DNA of 64,000 nucleotides from an uncultured Clostridia bacterium (GCA_927417275.1 CAKMJV010000016.1:1-64000); one strand, 5' to 3'. Counted from the stretch's first letter, positions 25,680-34,689 are shown. The notes: a model not told the origin generated them from the sequence alone. Program-made: numbers and translations.

Positions 25680-26003
25680 ATGAATCCATTAAATAAAATA
25701 GAAGAAGTAAAAGAAGTGATAAGCAAAGAAGACATCGTCGTCGCCCTTTTCAGCGATTTGTCCTGCAATGTTTGCTTAGCCATCACACCTGATTTGATAC
25801 AAATGGCTGAGGAGCATCCAAAAGTGGCTTTTATATCTATGGACACAGAAGTGGTTAAAGCAATGGTGGGTGAATACCTTATATTTGCCTATCCGACGAT
25901 TATCGTATTTGCACAAGGGAAAGAGTCGGGGCGCTTTGAACGGCTATTTTCTATGATGGATATCGAAGAAACCGTTTCTAGGCTGGAATCCTTTATATTT
26001 TAA
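25680..26003 (+). CDS. Thioredoxin-like protein
   Basis: 107-aa thioredoxin-fold protein with the redox pair Cys-Asn-Val-Cys in DLSCNVCLAITPDL (near residue 30) and the cis-Pro region FAYPTIIVFAQGKE. No signal peptide, so it works in the cytosol. ATG 25680 lies 7 bp after AAAGGAG. As the third gene of the YcgR/YcgQ-like operon it may reduce or load the cysteine-bearing membrane partners. Substrate unknown. Confidence 0.82.
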   Translation: MNPLNKIEEVKEVISKEDIVVALFSDLSCNVCLAITPDLIQMAEEHPKVAFISMDTEVVKAMVGEYLIFAYPTIIVFAQGKESGRFERLFSMMDIEETVSRLESFIF

Positions 26004-26034
26004 CGTATAGCCATTAAAAAATGCGATGATAGAT

Positions 26035-26066
26035 AAGCATATCCTTGAATGAATCGGGATATGCTT
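26035..26066 (+). terminator. Candidate terminator after the thioredoxin-like gene
   Basis: Perfect 10-bp arms AAGCATATCC and GGATATGCTT with a 12-nt loop. The tail (GTGTTAT) is poor in T, so strength is uncertain. Confidence 0.5.
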
Positions 26067-26121
26067 GTGTTATACTATTGATTGACAAATATATAACAAT
26101 TAAAAACATCGGGGGCTTATT

Positions 26122-27087
26122 GTGAAAAAACATATAATAATAATTTTGGGCATTATGTGTGTCTTGCAATTTTTAGTAGGATGCGGGAATAAAAGTGAAA
26201 AAACAACCGTCACATTAGCAGATCAGTTTGGACTCGCTTACGCACCACTGGAAATCATGAAATCGCAACAGTTTTACGAAGCGGCTCTTGAAAAAAGAGG
26301 CTTAGACATAGATGTGGTATGGAAACGCTTTGGCAACACCATGGCGATACGTGAGGCGATGCTTTCAGAGGATTTAGACATCGGCTTTGTGGGTATACCC
26401 CCTTTTTTAATAGGCCTTGAAAATGGCATGGATTGGCGTATTATTACGGGACTCTCTGAAAGTCGTGTGGCACTTGTAACCAAAGATGATACCATTGAAG
26501 GCATCGAAGCGATTTCAAAAGATCATAAAATTATTTTGCCACAGGCGGGCAGTATTCAACATATTTTATTACAAATGGCGGCCTTTAAAACGTTTGGTGA
26601 TGCGCATCGATTTGATGCGCAACTGGTTGCATTGTCACATCCTGACGGTGTGATTGCATTTACTGCTGGGGATGAAAAGCAGTTGCATTTCACGACACCC
26701 CCTTTTTTACAAGAAGACTTAAAAGTTGCTGGTGCACGTGTCATTTTAGACGAGCAGACGAGTTTTGGTGAGGCGTTTACATTTATAGTCGGCATTTGTC
26801 CAACGCGATTTTATGAAGAGACTGAAATGTATGAGGCCTTTTTAGAGGCGATGGACGAGACTTTTCTATTTATGCAAAATGAACCAGACGCTGCTTTTGA
26901 AATTTTGCTTAAAGCATATGAATATGAATCTGAAGACTTAGCGCAGTATTTATCAGAGAATCAATTGCGTTTTGGAAGTGACATTAAAGGATTAGATACT
27001 TTTGTTGAATTTATGTTGATAACGGAGCAAGTTAAGACCACTTATACACAAGAGGTCTTAACTTGGCCAAGAGAAGGATCAGAGTAA
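26122..27087 (+). CDS. SsuA/TauA-like substrate-binding lipoprotein
   Basis: ABC importer binding lipoprotein, 321 aa. Signal peptide with lipobox FLVGCG (Cys near 21). The mature part has the NMT1/SsuA pattern: QFGLAYAPLEIMKSQ, MLSEDLDIGFVGIPPFLIG and a C-terminal helical end. The family takes sulfonates, taurine, nitrate or thiamine precursors. GTG start follows GGGGG. The nearby sulfur genes favour a sulfur compound, by inference only. The stop overlaps the permease start by one base (TAATG). Confidence 0.85.
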   Translation: MKKHIIIILGIMCVLQFLVGCGNKSEKTTVTLADQFGLAYAPLEIMKSQQFYEAALEKRGLDIDVVWKRFGNTMAIREAMLSEDLDIGFVGIPPFLIGLENGMDWRIITGLSESRVALVTKDDTIEGIEAISKDHKIILPQAGSIQHILLQMAAFKTFGDAHRFDAQLVALSHPDGVIAFTAGDEKQLHFTTPPFLQEDLKVAGARVILDEQTSFGEAFTFIVGICPTRFYEETEMYEAFLEAMDETFLFMQNEPDAAFEILLKAYEYESEDLAQYLSENQLRFGSDIKGLDTFVEFMLITEQVKTTYTQEVLTWPREGSE

Positions 27088-27851
27088 TGGATAGAAAATG
27101 GTGCATTAAAATCGGTTTTATCGCATTTTTACTAGGCTGCTGGCAGATTTTGGCCTATTCAGGTGTGTATCCGGAGGCGTTTATCCCTAAAGTAGAAACC
27201 ATTTTAGTCAGATGGTGGCATCTTATTAGAGAGGATCATCTTTTAATGCGCGTCGCGGTGAGTTTGAGTACGATTATAGTGGCAGTTGCGATAGCACTTG
27301 CTTTATCGGCTCTATTGATTTTGATCGGAAAAAAATCCTATATCGTAAAAGAATGCTTAAAATTATCCGCATCTATCGCTGGGCCGATTCCGGGCATTGC
27401 ACTATTACCCCTTATCATTTTATGGCTGGGTCTTTCCACTGAAGCGATGATGGTGATACTGATTCATGCCATGATTTGGCCGCTTTGGACCACACTGGAC
27501 CTTTCTGTTACGCGAATTCACAATAGATTCAACCGATTTATGCATGCATTTAAAATAAGCAGATGGAAACGCCTAAAAGACGTCTATTTTAAAGGGATTT
27601 TACCAGATTTATTAACAGGTATAGAAGTGGCGTGGGGGAGAGGCTGGCGTGCACTCTTAAGCATCGAAATGATATTTGGAATTGTTGGCAATCATTCTGG
27701 ACTGGGATGGTTGATTTATGAACGACGCATGTATATGGACACGGCTGGTATGCTTGCAGGTCTATTAACCATCGCCATATGCGGTATCGTATTTGAGTCG
27801 GTTTTATTTAAGTCAAAGGTAGTGGAGGTGCACCGTGAAAACCATTATTAG
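27087..27851 (+). CDS. SsuC-like ABC permease
   Basis: Inner-membrane permease of 254 aa with about six helices. The EAA loop, which contacts the ATPase, is near residues 165-185 (AFKISRWKRLKDVYFKGILP). ATG 27087 is chosen over an upstream in-frame start because it couples to the lipoprotein stop. It overlaps the ATPase gene by 17 bp. Confidence 0.87.
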   Translation: MDRKWCIKIGFIAFLLGCWQILAYSGVYPEAFIPKVETILVRWWHLIREDHLLMRVAVSLSTIIVAVAIALALSALLILIGKKSYIVKECLKLSASIAGPIPGIALLPLIILWLGLSTEAMMVILIHAMIWPLWTTLDLSVTRIHNRFNRFMHAFKISRWKRLKDVYFKGILPDLLTGIEVAWGRGWRALLSIEMIFGIVGNHSGLGWLIYERRMYMDTAGMLAGLLTIAICGIVFESVLFKSKVVEVHRENHY

Positions 27852-28446
27852 TGCGCACAATCTATGTAAATCATTTGGCAAACAACTGGTTTTTAAAGAC
27901 TTAAATTTTGAAATCATGGCAGGAGATACAGTAGCCATCGTAGGTCCTTCAGGCATCGGAAAGAGCACACTATTAAACATCATCGGTCAATTAGAAGTGC
28001 CCAGTTCGGGGCATATTCACTATGAACCAAGCCTTTTTGAGGGCATACACATTCCGTTTCCATTTGTTTTTCAAGAGCATGAGAGTTTATTACCTTGGTT
28101 GACCGTGGCGGAGAATCTTCGACTGATTCAGAAAGACGTCTCCATGGATGCATTAATAGACGTATTAGAGGCTGTAGAACTCACGGCGCATCAAAATAAG
28201 TATCCGAGTGCACTATCTGGTGGCATGAAGCAAAGGGTAGGCATCGCACGTGCATTATTATGTCATTCTAAATGTTTGCTTATGGATGAACCTTTTGGTA
28301 GTTTAGATGAAGCACTTAAAATCAAACTTCAGCAGCTGATTCTATCAATTAAAGAAGAAAAACATCTAACAGTGATTATGGTTACACATGATCAAAGTGA
28401 TATTGAGCGCATGGCAAATCGGATTATAGACTTACGACAAGCATAG
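27835..28446 (+). CDS. SsuB-like ABC ATPase
   Basis: 203-aa ATPase energising the adjacent permease. Walker A GPSGIGKST, Q-loop FQEHESLLPWL, signature LSGGMKQRVGIARAL, Walker B CLLMDEPFGSLD and H-loop VTHD are complete. It is slightly short of the usual 240-250 aa because the C-terminus ends right after the H-loop region. GTG start after GGAGGTG. A strong terminator follows. Confidence 0.9.
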   Translation: MKTIISAHNLCKSFGKQLVFKDLNFEIMAGDTVAIVGPSGIGKSTLLNIIGQLEVPSSGHIHYEPSLFEGIHIPFPFVFQEHESLLPWLTVAENLRLIQKDVSMDALIDVLEAVELTAHQNKYPSALSGGMKQRVGIARALLCHSKCLLMDEPFGSLDEALKIKLQQLILSIKEEKHLTVIMVTHDQSDIERMANRIIDLRQA

Positions 28447-28448
28447 AA

Positions 28449-28486
28449 GAACGCCCCACAACGATAACGTTGAGGGGCGTTCCTTC
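28449..28486 (+). terminator. Terminator after the ABC importer, facing the sulfur cluster
   Basis: Stem GAACGCCCC with GGGGCGTTC plus inner CAAC/GTTG pairs, then TTCCTTCT. Located between convergent operons; may serve both. Confidence 0.8.
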
Positions 28487-28494
28487 TAAGGGTA

Positions 28495-29718
28495 TTATAG
28501 TTTGCTCGAAATGAGCGCGGTGCTTAGGTCATAAATTTTTTCTGTGATTTTACCTTCTTTGGTTATTACAGCAGCAGGTAATTTTTCAAGTCCAAGTTTA
28601 AGTGCTAAACCGTTTGATTTATATGTGTCAATTCGATTGACCACCAATGAACCGCAATTGCTTTTTTCTATGGCTTCGATTTCTGTTAAGAAATTTCTTG
28701 ACTCTGGGTCTATGGCATTATAGACATAAATCAGGCCTGTTTTTTCCTTTTGCATGATTTTTTCATCAAAGATTTCTTTTTCAGCAATATAGCGTTCTGC
28801 AGCTGTACCAGCGATAGCGCCATCACCAACGGCTGTAGCAATTTGCTTTAACCATTTGTCTGTAACATCACCAATTGCAAATACGCCTTCTATGCCGGTT
28901 TCTTTTTTCTCATTTACAGTAATGTACTTGTGCTTCGTTAAAGGCAATTGTGTCTCAAACAATTCTGAGTTTGGCAAATAGCCGATAAATTCAAAACAGT
29001 TGTCGCAATCCACTGGAATCTCTTCCCCTGTTTTAATATTTTTGAGCACAACGGTTTTAAGATAGTCATCGCCTTCAAATCTTTTTACAACAGAGTTCCA
29101 TACAAATTTCATCTTTGGATGTGCCAGTGCTGCTTGTTTAGCGATCTCATTACAATCCATTATGCCTTCATCGTGCATAACAGAAACAGTAATTTGACGG
29201 GCAAATTTAGCAAGGAACATGCCTTCTTCGATGGCAGCATCGCCAGAACCGATTACGACCACGTGTTTATCTGTGTTTGCAGCAGCATCACAAGTCGCGC
29301 AAAAGCTGATGCCTTTATCAAATAAGAATTCTTCTTCACGCTCAGCACCTGTTGTTCTAGAACGACCACCTGTAGCGATGATGATTACTTTTGAAATGTA
29401 CTTGTTTCTAAAGGTCTCAACGATTTTTTCTTCACCTTCTAATGTAACACTAGAAACTGCTGTTAATTTAAAGTCCACACCCATATTTTTAGCTTGTTCT
29501 TTCATTAAGTTCGTAATGGCTTCACCTTTTGGTGCATCTGGGAACCCAGGATAATTAGCAATCTCATTTGTATACGTTGCTAATCCGCCGATTAATGATT
29601 TCTCTAGTAGTAGTGTTTTAAGTCTCGCACGACCAGCGTAGATCGCAGCGCTAAGTCCTGCTGGACCGCCACCGATGATTACAACGTCGTAGTGCTCAAC
29701 AACTTTTTCTCTCGCCAT
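28495..29718 (-). CDS. Thioredoxin-reductase-like flavoprotein with degenerate C-terminal thioredoxin domain
   Basis: 407-aa FAD/NAD(P)H disulfide oxidoreductase. The FAD motif GGGPAGLSAAIYAGRA is near residue 16, redox-active CATC at 140-143, the pyridine-nucleotide motif GSGDAAIEEGMFLAKF near 157 and the second FAD motif IEGVFAIGDV near 285. The first 315 residues match TrxB in length. The extra 85 residues look like a thioredoxin fold (LEKLPAAVITKEGKI) but keep no CxxC. Last gene of the minus-strand sulfur operon, after the YeeE/TusA genes, so it probably reduces a sulfur carrier or persulfide rather than serving only as general TrxB. Confidence 0.85.
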   Translation of the reverse strand: MAREKVVEHYDVVIIGGGPAGLSAAIYAGRARLKTLLLEKSLIGGLATYTNEIANYPGFPDAPKGEAITNLMKEQAKNMGVDFKLTAVSSVTLEGEEKIVETFRNKYISKVIIIATGGRSRTTGAEREEEFLFDKGISFCATCDAAANTDKHVVVIGSGDAAIEEGMFLAKFARQITVSVMHDEGIMDCNEIAKQAALAHPKMKFVWNSVVKRFEGDDYLKTVVLKNIKTGEEIPVDCDNCFEFIGYLPNSELFETQLPLTKHKYITVNEKKETGIEGVFAIGDVTDKWLKQIATAVGDGAIAGTAAERYIAEKEIFDEKIMQKEKTGLIYVYNAIDPESRNFLTEIEAIEKSNCGSLVVNRIDTYKSNGLALKLGLEKLPAAVITKEGKITEKIYDLSTALISSKL

Positions 29719-29739
29719 TTAATAACTCCTATTCATAGG

Positions 29740-30300
29740 TTACATAAAAAACTTAACCAGTAGTTTACTGCCGACAATCGCACCTAAAAACATACCCACT
29801 GCAAAGACCCAGCCAGATAAAGACAATGAAGCAATACCGCCATATAATGCACCAATGTTACAGCCAAATGCAAGACGTGCGCCGTATCCCATCATCAAAC
29901 CACCGATCACTGCTGCAGCCACTTGCTTAAAACTTTTTATTTTTTTGAGTTTAAAGCCAGATGCAAGAAGTGTGGCAGCCAGTGCACCTGCGATTATACC
30001 AAAGTTACGCCATGAATCAGGATGATTCAATAATCCACCATTAAGCGTTGCCTGTGCACCAGGACTTGCAAAGTAGTACCATTTATCAACACTGCCGCCA
30101 ACGGCTTCAAAAATCCAAGCACCCCAAACGGCAAATGCGCCAGAAACACCCCATGGATTTTTACTCACCGCTAATGTTACGATTTGAAAAAGTGAGAGTA
30201 GAACAGCAGCTGTAACGTATGTGAAAGGGTTTTTGAGCCATTTAATATAGTATTCATTTGACTTCATACGATCAAAGAATTTAGTTTTTTTATTTTCCAA
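29740..30300 (-). CDS. YeeE/YedE half-transporter, C-terminal-type half
   Basis: 186-aa sulfur transporter-family membrane protein (PF04143), about five helices. The key motif GARLAFGCNIGALYGGIASLS carries the single conserved Cys on a glycine-rich loop. Full TsuA/YeeE proteins are nearly twice this size, with three such cysteines; this protein supplies the third motif and the gene two places upstream supplies the other two, so the two probably form one channel for thiosulfate or sulfane sulfur. GGAGGTG lies before the ATG. Confidence 0.85.
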   Translation of the reverse strand: MENKKTKFFDRMKSNEYYIKWLKNPFTYVTAAVLLSLFQIVTLAVSKNPWGVSGAFAVWGAWIFEAVGGSVDKWYYFASPGAQATLNGGLLNHPDSWRNFGIIAGALAATLLASGFKLKKIKSFKQVAAAVIGGLMMGYGARLAFGCNIGALYGGIASLSLSGWVFAVGMFLGAIVGSKLLVKFFM

Positions 30301-30333
30301 TGTTTACACCTCCAAAATTGGTGTGAAGTCTAA

Positions 30334-30561
30334 TTACTTCGTTTTTTCGATGATAACTTCCCATTCACCATCATCTACTTCTTCAACTTCAACATTGTAG
30401 CCTTCTTTTCTAGCCCACTCAGGCACGTTTTTCATCGCGCAACTGTGGTCAATTTGAACGATTAACATATCGCCAACTTCTAATTCTTTAATAGAATTTT
30501 GTGCTTTTACCAATGGAATCGGACACGCTTCACCGTAACAATCTAACATAACTTCTTTCAT
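30334..30561 (-). CDS. tusA: TusA/YedF-family sulfur carrier
   Basis: 75-aa sulfur-relay protein. The CPxP signature is seen in DCYGEACPIPLVKAQ, with the persulfide-forming Cys; a second Cys in QIDHSCAMKNVPEW is typical of the YedF-like variants. Cytosolic. Encoded between the two YeeE/YedE halves, where it probably takes sulfur delivered by the channel. GGAGGC lies before the ATG. Confidence 0.92.
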   Translation of the reverse strand: MKEVMLDCYGEACPIPLVKAQNSIKELEVGDMLIVQIDHSCAMKNVPEWARKEGYNVEVEEVDDGEWEVIIEKTK

Positions 30562-30648
30562 TTTTCTGCCTCCTTAGCAATCGCTTATATAGTTTTTGTA
30601 ATATTGGACGCTTATGCCCAATTTTAAGATATAATAATAGAATTAAAA

Positions 30649-31323
30649 CTAATGTGAGCCACTACGTTTTTTCTCATATTGTTCTGCGACAACATATAAA
30701 ATCAGTAGCACACCAAGTTGTAAAACAACAGCGCCCATCCATCCAAAAATGTCTGGTAAAAATACACTGCTACCTTTAGAAATAACATGCTCTTTCCACC
30801 ACCCAAAATCATGTGCGCCCCAAAGTGAGCCCATCATGAAAAAGAAAAATGCTATGGTGTTCATAACAAATCCTTCACCCACACGCATCAGCGTACCAGA
30901 GGCACATCCACCTGCGATAACCATACCAACACCGAAAATAAACGCACCGATGAGGGTAGCGAAACTTATAGGTGCGACATAGCTCATACCTGGAACAGCC
31001 AGGCCCGCATTTGCGTAACCATACTTTATTGCAGTAAATCCTATGGTGGTAATAGCAAATGCGACGATAACAGCACGTGTTACAGAAGTGCTGCCAGTTA
31101 AATAAGGATCACGCATAGATGCCGTGAAACAGAAACGCCCCTTTTGTAGGATAAAACCAAATGCAGCACCGGTTAACCAAAAGAATGCAACATTAGAAGA
31201 ATTCATATTTAGCAATAATGCGATTCCCACAATACCAGCAACAGTTAAAAAGCCATAGGGTATCTGATTCTTCTTTGGTTTTCTACTAGCGGATGAGCGT
31301 CTTGATGTTGTTTGTTCAGCCAT
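30649..31323 (-). CDS. YeeE/YedE half-transporter, N-terminal-type half
   Basis: 224-aa PF04143 membrane protein with about six helices after a basic, Ser-rich N-terminus (SRRSSASRKPKKNQ). Two conserved Cys motifs are present: QKGRFCFTASMRDPYLTG and VIAGGCASGTLMRVGEG, corresponding to the first and second motifs of full-length TsuA. It is the first gene of the minus-strand operon, divergent from a LysR gene that probably controls it. Confidence 0.85.
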   Translation of the reverse strand: MAEQTTSRRSSASRKPKKNQIPYGFLTVAGIVGIALLLNMNSSNVAFFWLTGAAFGFILQKGRFCFTASMRDPYLTGSTSVTRAVIVAFAITTIGFTAIKYGYANAGLAVPGMSYVAPISFATLIGAFIFGVGMVIAGGCASGTLMRVGEGFVMNTIAFFFFMMGSLWGAHDFGWWKEHVISKGSSVFLPDIFGWMGAVVLQLGVLLILYVVAEQYEKKRSGSH

Positions 31324-31491
31324 AAATTCACACTCCTAGTTTAAAAAAAAGTTTGCTACACTCTTAACAATCTCACGATTATATGATAACATTTTATCAA
31401 TGAATTTGATTCCACGCAAATCTAAAGCAGTATAAGAAAAACCGATACCCACTAATTTAGAAATTCTGTCATGATATGAGAGAGGTGACTT

Positions 31492-32391
31492 ATGAATTTA
31501 ACAGCACTTGAATACTATAGAGAAGTTGTTGAAGCAAAAAGCATATCGAAAGTGGCGACAAACCGACATATTTCACAGTCGGCGTTAAGCCAAAACATTC
31601 ACAAACTTGAAGACGAGTTGGGCTATCAATTGCTTGAGCGAAGCAACAAAGGGGTAGAACCCACAGAAGCCGGCAGACTCCTCTTTAAGTATTCGGGAAC
31701 GATGATGCGCATCTATGATAAGATGAAGGAAGAACTGGATGCCTTAAAATACAATGTTGAAAATGTCAGAATCAACGGCTATTTGTCATTGGTGAACTAT
31801 TCACTGCCTTGTGTATTATATAAAGTGAAAAAAAAGCATCCCAGTTATAATTTTGAGATGCATGCGAAGTCAAATATTGAGTCTGTTAATGATTTAATCA
31901 ACGAAATAACGGATTTGTGCTTTGTAACAGAAGAGCCTTGTGATGATCAGTTGGAATATGGACGCATCGGAAAAGAACGCATCGTTTTAATCGCAAACGC
32001 CAGTTCTAAAATTCCCGATATCATAGATGTAGAGGAGCTTCAAAAGTATGAGATGGTATTATTAGATGATGATGCACTAACGATTTCGTCATTTCTTAAG
32101 CACAAGTTAAAACCAGTGGGATTATCCATCGATAAGATTCCGATTATGTTTAAAGTGGATTCGATTCCTGCTGCAAAATCTTCTATTAATAACAATTTAG
32201 GCATTTGCTTTTTACCTTACATGTCGGTAAAGAAAGAACTTTACGAGAAAAAGTATAAAATGGTTGAGGTAAGAAACTTTAGCATAGACTATGACATTTA
32301 CTTGGTCGCTCAAAAAAAGCACGATCGTAATCGCGCTGTAGATGATGTGTTCCAGTATTTTATCGAAAACGGAGAAAAGGATTTCTGTTAG
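31492..32391 (+). CDS. LysR-family transcription regulator
   Basis: 299 aa. The N-terminal HTH (about 1-60) has AKSISKVATNRHISQSALSQ followed by HKLEDELGYQLLERSNKG; the effector-binding domain follows. Divergent from the YeeE/TusA operon with 168 bp between them, the standard arrangement for a LysR regulator and its target. An AATTT-AG-AAATT repeat at 31454-31465 is a possible site. The ligand may be a sulfur compound, by context only. Confidence 0.88.
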   Translation: MNLTALEYYREVVEAKSISKVATNRHISQSALSQNIHKLEDELGYQLLERSNKGVEPTEAGRLLFKYSGTMMRIYDKMKEELDALKYNVENVRINGYLSLVNYSLPCVLYKVKKKHPSYNFEMHAKSNIESVNDLINEITDLCFVTEEPCDDQLEYGRIGKERIVLIANASSKIPDIIDVEELQKYEMVLLDDDALTISSFLKHKLKPVGLSIDKIPIMFKVDSIPAAKSSINNNLGICFLPYMSVKKELYEKKYKMVEVRNFSIDYDIYLVAQKKHDRNRAVDDVFQYFIENGEKDFC

Positions 32392-32405
32392 TTTATCAGA
32401 CATAA

Positions 32406-32440
32406 AAAAAGGATGCGATCGCTAAGATCCATCCTTTATA
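32406..32440. terminator. Bidirectional terminator between lysR and second tusA
   Basis: AAAGGATGCGATC and GATCCATCCTTT arms (one-base bulge) with A-run and T-rich flanks, between two convergent genes. Confidence 0.75.
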
Positions 32441-32443
32441 ACA

Positions 32444-32668
32444 TTATGTGGTTTCTTTTGTGACGATAATCTCCCAGACGCCGTTGATTACTTCATCCAC
32501 TTCAAAAGAGATTTTTCTCTTGTCTAAATATTCTTTAATGGATTCTATGACGCAACTGTGATCCACAACCAACATGAAGGATTCCCCCACCTGAATGTGA
32601 TCTAATTCATTTTGCATTTTTAATAATGGAATGGGGCATATATCACCAAAACAATCAATTTTATGCAT
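32444..32668 (-). CDS. Second TusA/YedF-family sulfur carrier
   Basis: 74-aa paralogue of the carrier encoded at 30.4 kb. CPxP motif in DCFGDICPIPLLKMQNEL and second Cys in VVDHSCVIESIKEY, the same two-cysteine layout. It is a monocistronic gene convergent with lysR. Having two carriers close together suggests distinct donors or acceptors, such as import versus extracellular rhodanese routes. Confidence 0.9.
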   Translation of the reverse strand: MHKIDCFGDICPIPLLKMQNELDHIQVGESFMLVVDHSCVIESIKEYLDKRKISFEVDEVINGVWEIIVTKETT

Positions 32669-32747
32669 AACGACTTCCTAACGTTTAAGAGATTTACATA
32701 TAGTATAGCAACTTTCTATTTTATATTCAATGCCTAGGAGATATATG

Positions 32748-33503
32748 ATGGACTTTTCAGTGGTAATACCGGTCTATAACAGCACACAGTCGCTCATCCT
32801 GTTAACCGAAGAAATTCGCACTTATTTTAGTGCCATGGATGCGTCGTTTGAAATTATATATGTAGATGACTTTAGTACCGCTTCCACGGGCACGGTTCTT
32901 AAGCAACTGTCTAAATCAGAGGATGTACGCGTTTTATTTAATGCGCGGAATATAGGTCAGCAGCGCACACTACTTAAAGGTCTAAAGGCAGCAACGGGTG
33001 ATATCGTGGTGACGATGGATGATGATTTACAGCATGATATTTGCGCGCTGGATTTGGTGATGCCGCGGATAGAAGCAGGGGCGGATTTGGTATTTGGCGT
33101 GTATGAACATTACGGCGACCAAGCGACACGTCAGTTGGGCTCAAAATTAATCGGCCTTTTCTTTAAACTGAAGTATAAAGCACTAAATGGCAATCGCGTG
33201 AGCAGTTTTCGCGTAATGAAGGGGTATTTATGTGCAAAATTACCTATATCCAAGCCTGAATTTGTCTACATCAGCGCTGAATTATTAAGGCATAGCAGAA
33301 CGGTTGAAAATATCGGAATCCAACGTAGAGCGCGGCGTTTTGGAAGATCGGGATACAATTTGATGAAATGTGTGAACATCACACTAAAACTCTTTTGGTT
33401 TTATGGTTTGAAAACTGAATTCAAAACGGAAGGTGCAAAGCATGAAAAGACTATTGATGGTAGGTGCAGGAAGTTGTCAAATAAATGCGATTCAGCGGAT
33501 TAA
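32748..33503 (+). CDS. DPM1/ArnC-like family 2 glycosyltransferase
   Basis: 252-aa GT2 enzyme; the family usually transfers a sugar from a nucleotide donor to polyprenyl phosphate. VVIPVYNSTQSL, the acidic VDDFS and the DDDLQH (DXD-like) motif are clear. No C-terminal transmembrane pair is present, so it is a soluble DPM1-type form. ATG 32748 lies 7 bp after TAGGAG. It overlaps the ATP-grasp gene by over 60 bp and is co-transcribed. A lipid-linked sugar it makes could be the donor for the GT39 enzyme nearby. Confidence 0.85.
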   Translation: MDFSVVIPVYNSTQSLILLTEEIRTYFSAMDASFEIIYVDDFSTASTGTVLKQLSKSEDVRVLFNARNIGQQRTLLKGLKAATGDIVVTMDDDLQHDICALDLVMPRIEAGADLVFGVYEHYGDQATRQLGSKLIGLFFKLKYKALNGNRVSSFRVMKGYLCAKLPISKPEFVYISAELLRHSRTVENIGIQRRARRFGRSGYNLMKCVNITLKLFWFYGLKTEFKTEGAKHEKTIDGRCRKLSNKCDSAD

Positions 33504-34689
33504 AGCGCTTGGGATAGAAGTGGTGGTTGCAGATTATCATGTGAACTCAGCGGGAAAAGCACAAGCGGATTATGCACTTTTGGCTGACACTTTTGATGAA
33601 GAAGCGATTTTGGAAGGTGCAAGGCACTATCAAGTGGATGGTCTTCTAACTGTCGGTACCGATCAGCCCGTTTATGTGGTAAATAGCGTGGCGGAAAAAT
33701 TGAAATTGCCGCAGTTTATAACCCGAGAGACTGCATTTTGGGTGACAAATAAAAAGGCGATGAAGCAACGATTTGACACATTTTCGCTGCCCACAACGCC
33801 TTATGTGTGTTTAGCAGAAAACTTTGAGGCAGCACAACTTTTAGGGCTTGAAAGCCCATATGTACTAAAACCCCTTGATTCTCAAGGACAGAGGGGCATA
33901 TATAAAGTAATGACATTATCTGAAATTCAAAGATGTTTTCCAGAGGTCCTTAAACATTCAAGACAGTGCGAAATACTGGTTGAATCTTATTATAAGAACG
34001 ATGAAATTACCGTGAGTGGATGGGTGACAGGTGGAGATGTACAGGTGTTTACCATTAGTGATCGCGTTACGTTTCCTCCAGATGAGAAACTGGGGGTATG
34101 CCTAGCGCACAATCATCCATCTAAACACAGCGCGCAGTACGGGGAAGCCATCATCGCGGTGACCCATAAAATATGTAAAACTTTTCATATCGACGAAGGT
34201 CCAATTTACTTTCAAATGTTTGTAGGCGCTTCAGGCCTACGTATTAACGAAATCGCATGTCGATTGGGTGGCGCATACGAAGACATAACGATTCCATATG
34301 CAACCGACGTCGATGTCCTCGCATTAAACATATATGGTAGTTTAGGACAAATGCGTAATGCGTGGCCACAGTCGTATTTACCCATAGAAAAAAGGCCTGT
34401 AAAGCCTTATAGTACCCAACTTTTCTTTTGTCATCCTGGAAAAATAGATGCCATGACACCAATTGAAGATATTCTGAGTTGGCCTTTTGTCATCGGTGCA
34501 GCGTATAATTATCAAGTTGGCGATGTCATCGGTACACTTGAAAATGCTTCTCAACGTGCAGGTTACTTTATCGTGACAGGGCGAACATCAGAGGAGGTAA
34601 AGCGTCATGTGCTTATGGTTTTTAATGCACTTTACGTCCTTGATCCATCGGGGCACAACTTGGTTTACGCCCCACATATTATCGGGTAA
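33442..34689 (+). CDS. ATP-grasp ligase-type enzyme
   Basis: 415-aa ATP-grasp protein of the carboxylate-amine ligase kind. N-terminal Rossmann-like pre-ATP domain (LLMVGAGSCQINAIQ), central ATP-grasp (about 105-300) with YVLKPLDSQGQRGIYKV for nucleotide binding and INEIACRLGGAYEDI as the metal-binding end. It would join a carboxylate to an amine with ATP hydrolysis. ATG 33442 lies after GGAAGGTG inside the glycosyltransferase gene. The overlap suggests it modifies the same glycan or cell-surface sugar. Substrate unknown. Confidence 0.82.
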   Translation: MKRLLMVGAGSCQINAIQRIKALGIEVVVADYHVNSAGKAQADYALLADTFDEEAILEGARHYQVDGLLTVGTDQPVYVVNSVAEKLKLPQFITRETAFWVTNKKAMKQRFDTFSLPTTPYVCLAENFEAAQLLGLESPYVLKPLDSQGQRGIYKVMTLSEIQRCFPEVLKHSRQCEILVESYYKNDEITVSGWVTGGDVQVFTISDRVTFPPDEKLGVCLAHNHPSKHSAQYGEAIIAVTHKICKTFHIDEGPIYFQMFVGASGLRINEIACRLGGAYEDITIPYATDVDVLALNIYGSLGQMRNAWPQSYLPIEKRPVKPYSTQLFFCHPGKIDAMTPIEDILSWPFVIGAAYNYQVGDVIGTLENASQRAGYFIVTGRTSEEVKRHVLMVFNALYVLDPSGHNLVYAPHIIG

